From a virus, in the IMG/VR virus record IMGVR_UViG_3300020185_000300, positions 1 to 21,188 of that record: a DNA stretch of 21,188 nt; one strand, written 5' to 3'. Position numbers and translations under genes: made by a program. A model generated the notes under the pieces. That model made no database searches, was not told where the DNA came from, and saw nothing but the letters and a program-made list of their open reading frames with translations. Below, piece by piece: positions 15,212 through 21,188 of the stretch (its first letter is position 1; every line of letters starts with the position of its first letter).

Positions 15212-16366
15212 TTATCTTTTTTTAATTTTAAAGCTAGAACTACTTTTATTATCGCTAGGCACCGCTCGTATACTCCATCCATTAGACATAGTTGTTTTTT
15301 CGTGACTCCCTCTCGGAGACATATCTATGTTTTTAGACTTTGCTACACTTTGTTTCATTGCATCAGCTTTACCTTGTTCGTAAAAATGATTAGCGACAGC
15401 ATCAGCGTTCATAGCTGAGAATAAGGACTTATGGTAACCCGCCGCGTCAGACATTTCATTTTTTTCATTCAAGAACTTCTTGACAAAATTGTTTATGTCG
15501 CTTTGGGTACTTTTAACTCCTTGAACATCTTTAACTTTAAATCTGAATTTTTTATCACCTACTGAATAATCAAAACCTTTGAAATCTTCGTTGAATAGTT
15601 TATCAGTTTTATTTAAAAACGTTTTTGTTTGTTGCTCTGCGAGTTCTGAATTTTCATTATATCTATTAAAAAACTCAACAGCTTTTTTCTGGTCAGGGTT
15701 TAATCTAGATCCAGCTTTAATTTCTTCGTAGTATTTAGATTTTAAACCATCTAAATAACTTTTAGCTTTCACAACTTCTTCTTTGTGTGCTATTTTCTTT
15801 TTCTTTATATCTCTTTCATCATCTAGGTCTTCGTCATAGCTAAATGTCTCTTCCATTATAAAATCTATTTCAGACTTGTCTAGATGTGGTTTTGTTGCTT
15901 CATAATACTCTCTCAACAACTGCGAGTCGTTTAACTCAGAGTAATCTTTATTTAGTTTAACATAGTCGCTTAGACTGCCACCTGTTTCTTCCATAAAACT
16001 TACAACCTTCTTTATGTTTTCTGGTAACTCTACGCCTGCGCTTTGCTCAACTACAGCTTGTTCAACTTCTTTTTCTAACTCTTGAACTTCCTCTTTAACC
16101 TCTTCCTCTGTTACTTCTTCAAGAGCCGAGGTTTCAAACTCAGCCTCAGGTTCAGCTTCGGGTTCAATGTTTTCTTGAGTAGATTCAACATCTACCTGCT
16201 GAGGAGTTTCTTCTACAAGTTGTTCTTTTTGAGGCTCTTGCTCAGGTTTATTAAGTTCAGCTAAATTAACCTTTATAACCCCATCTTCACCTTGTGATAC
16301 AGGGTTATTTTCATTTGTTTCAACGTTTGCGATTTCTGCCGCTTCGTTTTTTTCATTTTCTTCCAT
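15212..16366 (-). CDS. Capsid scaffolding protein (candidate)
   Basis: The 384-residue product has the charge pattern of a phage scaffold. The first 115 residues are Glu/Pro/Gln/Val-rich, highly acidic and low in complexity (for example EPEAEPEAEF and EEVTEEEVKEEVQELEKEVE). The middle, about 130-320, is helical and charged with few hydrophobic residues (KAKSYLDGLKSKYYEEIKAG). The C-terminal 40 residues are basic and Ser-rich, ending SSSSFKIKKR, as expected for a capsid-binding tail. There are no cysteines, membrane segments or protease motifs. It lies between portal and MCP with gaps of 33 and 20 bases, the standard place for a scaffold. No separate prohead protease gene is seen, so the scaffold may leave intact or be cut by an enzyme encoded elsewhere. 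The function is inferred from position and composition, which agree strongly. Confidence 0.83.
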   Translation of the reverse strand: MEENEKNEAAEIANVETNENNPVSQGEDGVIKVNLAELNKPEQEPQKEQLVEETPQQVDVESTQENIEPEAEPEAEFETSALEEVTEEEVKEEVQELEKEVEQAVVEQSAGVELPENIKKVVSFMEETGGSLSDYVKLNKDYSELNDSQLLREYYEATKPHLDKSEIDFIMEETFSYDEDLDDERDIKKKKIAHKEEVVKAKSYLDGLKSKYYEEIKAGSRLNPDQKKAVEFFNRYNENSELAEQQTKTFLNKTDKLFNEDFKGFDYSVGDKKFRFKVKDVQGVKSTQSDINNFVKKFLNEKNEMSDAAGYHKSLFSAMNADAVANHFYEQGKADAMKQSVAKSKNIDMSPRGSHEKTTMSNGWSIRAVPSDNKSSSSFKIKKR

Positions 16367-16391
16367 GATAAAATATTATATAATTATTTAT
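16367..16391 (-). promoter_or_regulatory. A/T-rich leader before the scaffold gene
   Basis: The minus-strand leader ends ATTATATAATATTTTATC before the ATG, with one G/C base near the start codon and no Shine-Dalgarno motif. It contains TATAAT, so a weak promoter cannot be excluded, but no -35 partner is evident and the upstream portal gene ends only 33 bases away. Confidence 0.3.
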
Positions 16392-16399
16392 TAGTATTA

Positions 16400-18826
16400 T
16401 CACCTCGGTTCGAAAGAACCTAAATTTAATCCGCTAGATAAAACATCGTTACCCGACGATTCAAAGTTTTTTGGTGGTAAATTATTTTGCCTTTGCTCTA
16501 TTAATTCGCTTTGTTGAGATGCCTGTAGCTTTGTTCTGTTGTCTTTTCTATCTTCTTTCTCTGATTCTTTTGTTTTTTGACCTTCAACTTCAATACCTTT
16601 GAGCTGCATATTATACTGAAACTCTTGAGCCATCAGCTCTTTCTTAGCTTCAACCTCGGCTTTAAGTTTCTGCAGATCCATTTGGCCTTTTAATTGTTCT
16701 AAATCAGCTTTTTGAGCTGTTAGAGCTTGATTTTTTTGAACTTCAGCCTGAGCAGCGACTTGTTGCGCTTGAGCGTTTGCTTGCGCCTGCGCTTGAATAT
16801 TTTGCTGCTGCATCATTTGATCTCTTTCTAGCTTTTTCTTTCTACGCAGTTTTAATAATTGATTAGCTAGTTTAATGCTTCTAATTTCTCTTATGTCTAT
16901 GGCATCGTCTAAATCTATAAGACCTGCAGATAATGCTGTTTGTATATTGTTTTCTAATAGCGCTTTTTCCTCTTCATCAGGTGTTAACTCTATAAATATA
17001 CCAAAATCATAAAGATGTATATTTTCCATTTCTTGCAAAGTTCCCACGTTAGCCGCACCTATTTTTTGAATAAATGCTTGCTTAGTTGGTGAGTACTCTA
17101 TTATATCAGATATTCTAAGTGACAAGCATTCTGCCAGCGAAGCTGTTAAATATAAACCACCATCAAGTATATGTCTAGTTGCGGTGTTTGAATTTGCTGC
17201 TGCTATTTTTTGTATTCCTACTAAAGACTTTGAATCAGGCATACTACCATCTCTGGCTTCGTTTAAACCCGTTACATCTCTTATCATTTGTAAGTAGTAG
17301 TTGTAAGTACTTATCAGCGCTTGCAACTTATTGCCTCCGCTACCAGATGTTATTTCTTGAATAGGTACTTTACCTGGATTCATATCACCATCTTGAGTAA
17401 AAGATCTACCTATTACAGAACCCGTTTGAAAAAACATATTTAATGCTTCTTGCGGATTGTAATTTGTACCGTTACCTAAATCAATTTCAGCTAAACCATC
17501 AGCATCTAAATACACACCGTCTGGAACCATTCTAGATAAAACCTGCTGTAGCTTTAAATGAGTAAGCTGTATCATATCTGCAAAGCCAGTTATTCTACTA
17601 ACTAAAGATTCTATTCTACCCTTATACATTCTAGGCGCAACAATACTATAATTCATAAGAACTTTAGAATTGTCACTTTTAGGCCTCATCATATTCTTAG
17701 CCATTTCCCATTTCAATAACTTATCTGTACCTAATATCAATACACCTTCATAGAGCACCTCTAGAGACCTTGAGATCTTACCAAACTGTTCTTCCAGCAT
17801 TTCCGCTGGTGGATTAAATTGGTCGTCTCTAACAAGCACCTTTGAAGCTCCTGTAGATGTTTCTTTAACTTTATAGACCTCATTCATATAAGTCTTATAG
17901 TTAAAATATAGTACTTGAACTGTATTTGAGTCAGACTCGTCGTAATTAGTTATACTTCTATCGTAAAAACCTCTACTTTGATAACCTTGCTTAGATATAG
18001 ATTCTAAATCTTCTTCTGTTAGATCAGGAAATTGCTTTTTTAGCTCGTTTATGTGTACAGACTTAACTTCGCCGACGTAATAAATATCGTCAAAATAAGG
18101 CGAATCAGTATAAGACCAAACCATTTGAGCAGGATCGCAATACTCTATAACAACACCTTCTGACTTTGAAAACCTATTTTTAACAGAGCCTATGCCTATA
18201 GTAGCTATATCGTAATAAAATCTTTTCTTAGTTAGATCATATTTGTTACCATCTAACAACACGTTTATAGCTTGCTCTTCAGCTAACTCAATTTGCTGCT
18301 TGTAAGAAAGCTGCATATGTAGCTCTAGCTCTTCTTTAGTTTCTGGTAATATTTCTTTTTTATTTTCGTATAGATTTATACCAAACTCGGCTTCAACAAA
18401 ATCATTTAAATCTCTTGTCTGCATATCGCGTATAACGCTTTCCATAAAAGCAGTTCTTTTACCTATACCGTATGGATCTTGAGAGTATGCTTTTATATCA
18501 AAAGCTCTATCTGATATACCGTTTACAACAATATCTACAAACTTAGGTATTATAGGAACCGGTTTCCAGTCTAGGTTTAAATAACTTAAATCACCATTTA
18601 TAGATAATTCATCTTTATATTTCTGTATTGATTGCTCGCCTCTAGCGTAAAGCCTTAATCTATGAAATGTATTTTGATTACTCTTATACCTAGTATCACC
18701 TGAATCAGATTTAAACCACTCTTCTTGAATAGCTCTACCAACTCTAAGGCCATACTCTAACGACATTTTCTCTTGGTCGCTAGCTACTTGGCTAGGAAAA
18801 AAACCTTTTACAACTGACTCAGCCAT
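16400..18826 (-). CDS. Portal protein
   Basis: The 808-residue product starts 3 bases after the terminase stop (TAA AAT ATG), so the pair is translated together. Portal features include an N-terminal helical region with EWFKSDSGDTRYKSNQNTFH, a clip/stem region with NWK-type hydrophobic elements (NLDWKPVPIIPKFVDIVVNG, about 84-103), and a central to late segment DVTGLNEARDGSMPDSKSLV followed by GIQKIAAANSNTATRHI (about 531-550), which I recall from portal proteins of crAss-like and marine podoviruses. From about residue 659 there is a C-terminal extension of about 150 residues that is strongly coiled-coil, Gln/Ala/Lys/Glu-rich (QAQANAQAQQVAAQAEVQKN) and then Lys/Asp-rich. The portal forms the dodecameric DNA channel at one vertex of the head and docks the terminase during packaging. 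The call rests on position next to the terminase, length and these motifs. Confidence 0.88.
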   Translation of the reverse strand: MAESVVKGFFPSQVASDQEKMSLEYGLRVGRAIQEEWFKSDSGDTRYKSNQNTFHRLRLYARGEQSIQKYKDELSINGDLSYLNLDWKPVPIIPKFVDIVVNGISDRAFDIKAYSQDPYGIGKRTAFMESVIRDMQTRDLNDFVEAEFGINLYENKKEILPETKEELELHMQLSYKQQIELAEEQAINVLLDGNKYDLTKKRFYYDIATIGIGSVKNRFSKSEGVVIEYCDPAQMVWSYTDSPYFDDIYYVGEVKSVHINELKKQFPDLTEEDLESISKQGYQSRGFYDRSITNYDESDSNTVQVLYFNYKTYMNEVYKVKETSTGASKVLVRDDQFNPPAEMLEEQFGKISRSLEVLYEGVLILGTDKLLKWEMAKNMMRPKSDNSKVLMNYSIVAPRMYKGRIESLVSRITGFADMIQLTHLKLQQVLSRMVPDGVYLDADGLAEIDLGNGTNYNPQEALNMFFQTGSVIGRSFTQDGDMNPGKVPIQEITSGSGGNKLQALISTYNYYLQMIRDVTGLNEARDGSMPDSKSLVGIQKIAAANSNTATRHILDGGLYLTASLAECLSLRISDIIEYSPTKQAFIQKIGAANVGTLQEMENIHLYDFGIFIELTPDEEEKALLENNIQTALSAGLIDLDDAIDIREIRSIKLANQLLKLRRKKKLERDQMMQQQNIQAQAQANAQAQQVAAQAEVQKNQALTAQKADLEQLKGQMDLQKLKAEVEAKKELMAQEFQYNMQLKGIEVEGQKTKESEKEDRKDNRTKLQASQQSELIEQRQNNLPPKNFESSGNDVLSSGLNLGSFEPR

Positions 18827-18829
18827 ATT

Positions 18830-21040
18830 TTACTTTATTATTTCAGACGTACTACCAGTATTTTTATACCTGGAAATACTTATGTTTAGTTTTTGTTTTT
18901 TACTTTCTGGATTTGGCCTATACAAATTTCTGTTACAAGCCATTATCGCTAACCCTGAGCTAATAGAAGCATCAAAGTTCGTTCTTTTATTTATATCAAA
19001 CTTAGCCCAGTCATTTAAAGTTTCTTGAAAATACATTGATCCGTATTCCCCTTCTTTGTTTAAGCCTACGTATTGATCTATGTATGACTCTATAGCCGCA
19101 GCATGCGCTTGTTTTATGTCTTCACTAGAGTTTGGTATACCACCTATCTCTTTTTCTGCCACAGAAAGCTTTGTCCATAACTTATCAGGTCTGTTCATAC
19201 TGTAGCCTCTATACCCTCTTCTTTTTAAATAATACAAAAGCCTGGGCTTATTGTTTTCTGCTAATATAGGCATACCATAGAAAACTAGTGACATTAAAAC
19301 ATCTTCAAAAAATATTTCAGCAGTAGGTGGTCTTGATATATATTGTAAAAAAAACGAGTTAGATGGAGCGTTTTCCATATTAAACTTTGTTAATCCATGT
19401 AGAGCGCCATTAGATCCTCTACCACCAACCGTGCCAGATATATCGTAACTATCACAACCAAAAGCACCTATGTGCTCGTTACCTGGATATTTATAGCCGT
19501 TTTTAGTTATAGACCTATTTTGAAGCTTATGTTCTGGAACCCAAGAAACCTTAAACCTACCGCTTGGATTAGGCGTAAACTCTACTATAGAATCCTTAAC
19601 TCCGTTTCTCCACTGAAAATTACCAGTAGTAACTACACTTGTGTTTCTAAGGTCTTCGTTGTAATCTATTTGCTCGTATATCTTAACTAAGTTAAATAAA
19701 CTATTTTTAGTTTCATCTCTAAAAGCGTGCTCTTCAGTTCTTGGAAATTGTCTGTAAAATTCATTTAAAGCATCTTGATCTTCTTTTAAACCCGCTGCTT
19801 CGTTTTCCCAGTGCTCAATAACACCCTGTTCAATGACATCTCCATGAGGTCCAATGCAATCTCCTGATGGCGTGTCGAATACAGGCATTCCAAAAGCATC
19901 AATGAATCCTTCGTAATTCCATTCCATAGGTATGAACAAAGAATATAATCCTGACTTAGTTTGTCCATTTCTATTTCTTTTAGTAACATTAGAATCGTTA
20001 TACAGTTTTTTAAAGTTTTCTCCTCCTTTATCTAAAGCGTTTGATGTTGATCCCATCATACACTTACCTATAATTCTGCTACCTAATCTTAAACATGTTT
20101 TTGTTACTCGCCAATTATTTTTTATGTTATCAGGCTTGTCCCATTTACCAGATTCATCATGAACCAGTAACTTTAGTTTTTCACCATCATAAGAGTTATC
20201 ACCAGTGTTTTTCCAGTCAATAGTAGTATCTAGTCCTTCTAATAATTCTTGTTCTTGCTTGTTTTGTATTGACTTTCTTGTAAGACGAGACGCCGGAATT
20301 CTGTACGCAAGTTCTGTTTTTGGGCGGTCCATACCGTCTTGTATAGGTTTAAAGAAGAACGGGTAGTTGACTGAGATGGGTACGACTTTATCAGTGAACA
20401 TCTTTTTAGCATCGGCTCCAGATTTGGACAATATTCCAAACCGTGCATCCGAGGATATCGTTGCAAGGTTGACTGTCTCAGCTGAGGACATAAATGAAAA
20501 TCCTGATCTACGGTTTTTAAGATAGCACATTCCATAACACCTCTTGTCTGCTTTGCAAGCCTCCCAGAATATAAAGAATAATCTGTTTGCTTCTCTAAAG
20601 TCTGGCTTCCCAACATCAATTTTGGTGTGCTGCAGGTACATAAAGTGAGTACCAGTAATGTAAGTACCCAAACCTTTATTATTGAACCAATGGCCCTCTT
20701 CTCTTCTTTTGAATTGTTCATCTATATATGGCTCCCATTTTTCTTTGAACTGCTCAGGATAATTACGCCAATCAAATATGCTTTGTATCTGCTTTAATTC
20801 TTTTGGGTATTCTTCAGCAATCCACTTATTGTTTTTTTTACTTAAATTCTTTGGCTCTTTGGGTAGCGCTATTTTTAAGCCCTGTATATTATATATTTCT
20901 CCTATTTGACCAGTTTTACTTATAACTACCACGTCTTGTTCTTTGTTGTAGCCATACTCCCATTTTCTAGACTTATTTAGTCTTTTCAATGTATTTAACT
21001 TTATAGGTGTTTCTATCTTGTATAATGTTTGCTCGTACAT
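18830..21040 (-). CDS. terL: Terminase large subunit (packaging ATPase/nuclease)
   Basis: The 736-residue product has the two-domain order of large terminases. In the ATPase part a deviant Walker A lies at about 175-183 (KNRRSGFSF, with Phe where Lys usually stands), Walker B at about 290-296 (KLLVHDE, with the catalytic Asp-Glu), and a coupling motif at about 330-334 (GSTSN). In the RNase H-like nuclease part the acidic residues are in FGCDSYD (about 528-533), FFEDVLM (about 577-583) and NFDASISSG (about 688-696), a spacing suited to metal binding. The enzyme cuts concatemeric DNA and pumps it through the portal, whose gene follows 3 bases downstream. The start at 21040 overlaps the upstream stop (TAATG) and is preceded by GGAGG, the only Shine-Dalgarno site in the window. 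The segment 19780-20760 is richer in GC than its flanks. Related enzymes are recalled from crAss-like and marine Bacteroidota phages. Confidence 0.93.
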   Translation of the reverse strand: MYEQTLYKIETPIKLNTLKRLNKSRKWEYGYNKEQDVVVISKTGQIGEIYNIQGLKIALPKEPKNLSKKNNKWIAEEYPKELKQIQSIFDWRNYPEQFKEKWEPYIDEQFKRREEGHWFNNKGLGTYITGTHFMYLQHTKIDVGKPDFREANRLFFIFWEACKADKRCYGMCYLKNRRSGFSFMSSAETVNLATISSDARFGILSKSGADAKKMFTDKVVPISVNYPFFFKPIQDGMDRPKTELAYRIPASRLTRKSIQNKQEQELLEGLDTTIDWKNTGDNSYDGEKLKLLVHDESGKWDKPDNIKNNWRVTKTCLRLGSRIIGKCMMGSTSNALDKGGENFKKLYNDSNVTKRNRNGQTKSGLYSLFIPMEWNYEGFIDAFGMPVFDTPSGDCIGPHGDVIEQGVIEHWENEAAGLKEDQDALNEFYRQFPRTEEHAFRDETKNSLFNLVKIYEQIDYNEDLRNTSVVTTGNFQWRNGVKDSIVEFTPNPSGRFKVSWVPEHKLQNRSITKNGYKYPGNEHIGAFGCDSYDISGTVGGRGSNGALHGLTKFNMENAPSNSFFLQYISRPPTAEIFFEDVLMSLVFYGMPILAENNKPRLLYYLKRRGYRGYSMNRPDKLWTKLSVAEKEIGGIPNSSEDIKQAHAAAIESYIDQYVGLNKEGEYGSMYFQETLNDWAKFDINKRTNFDASISSGLAIMACNRNLYRPNPESKKQKLNISISRYKNTGSTSEIIK

Positions 21041-21188
21041 TACTTAGACCTCCTTTCAGCAAAGCCTTTAAAAGCTTCTTGTTGCTTTTCTTCTTTAGGC
21101 TTGTTATTTAATAAGTTTTCTTCGTCCTGTATTCTATTAAGTATTTCGAAGGCATCAAATATAGCTAACTTCTTAGTTGCCGCTGCAT
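21040..21188 (-). CDS. C-terminal end of an unidentified protein (partial, enters from right edge)
   Basis: The frame that ends at the TAA at 21040-21042 is open to the right edge, giving 48 residues: a helix ATKKLAIFDAFEILNRIQDE, then a Lys/Glu/Asn-rich linker and the end AFKGFAERRSK. Its stop overlaps the terminase ATG by one base (TAATG), so the two genes are translationally coupled. A small, helical, charged protein in this place would often be a small terminase subunit, but the 48 residues carry no diagnostic motif. The bases that encode the final Arg-Arg-Ser also form the GGAGG ribosome binding site of the terminase. Confidence 0.75.
   Translation of the reverse strand, partial: AAATKKLAIFDAFEILNRIQDEENLLNNKPKEEKQQEAFKGFAERRSK
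21049..21053 (-). promoter_or_regulatory. Shine-Dalgarno site of the terminase
   Basis: On the minus strand AAAGGAGGTCTAAGTA precedes the ATG at 21040, giving a perfect GGAGG 8 bases before the start. It fixes the terminase start and is the only canonical Shine-Dalgarno element before any gene here; the other starts have A/T-rich leaders. It lies inside the coding end of the upstream gene, so partial coincidence with an Arg-Arg codon pair is possible. Confidence 0.6.

Noticed and set aside
16082-16264. Plus-strand frame of 60 codons rich in Phe, Leu and Arg that looks like a membrane peptide
   Set aside because: It is the complement of the Glu-rich scaffold N-terminus (GAA read as TTC), so the hydrophobicity is an artefact.
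20239-20721. A 160-codon minus-strand frame inside the terminase
   Set aside because: It overlaps the terminase in another frame, its product is Cys/Ser/Leu-rich without domain character, and the terminase frame there carries the Walker A-like region. The open frame is probably a by-product of the higher GC of this patch.

Overview
This window is a block of virion-morphogenesis genes from a tailed, probably podovirus-type, double-stranded DNA phage. Every credible gene lies on the minus strand, so the module reads from right to left: an unidentified gene entering from the right edge, large terminase, portal, scaffold, major capsid protein (MCP), a conserved unknown protein, two head-tail connector candidates, a 1981-residue tail protein, a small structural protein, two alanine/glutamine-rich internal-protein candidates, and a very long protein that leaves the window at the left edge still open. 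No tRNA, rRNA, CRISPR array, insertion sequence, integrase or metabolic gene is visible. No stretch above 300 bases is gene-free; the longest gap is 137 bases (13612-13748).

The DNA is AT-rich. Almost all starts lack a Shine-Dalgarno sequence and instead follow A/T-only leaders, as is common in Bacteroidota and their phages. The tail protein carries a DUF5011-like immunoglobulin-type domain familiar from flavobacterial surface proteins. A marine flavobacterial host is the best guess, but it is an inference. The terminase, portal, MCP and tail proteins resemble, from memory, those of uncultured marine podoviruses and the wider crAss-like group; no database search was possible.

Layout: 16400-21188 holds DNA packaging (terminase and portal, joined by a 3-base gap). 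13749-16366 holds head building (scaffold then MCP). 12710-13748 is a regulatory centre: a hairpin terminator behind the MCP, a candidate promoter overlapping an inverted repeat, the unknown 279-residue gene, and a strong intrinsic terminator. 4755-12706 holds the neck and tail (250-, 301-, 1981- and 108-residue proteins). 1-4718 holds three proteins that look like internal or ejected virion components.

In the expected division of labour, the terminase drives DNA through the portal into a prohead built by scaffold and MCP, the connector proteins seal the portal and attach the tail, and the Ala/Gln-rich and membrane-segment proteins at the end travel inside the virion and act at DNA entry. The two hairpins around the 279-residue gene probably set the ratio of head to tail transcripts.
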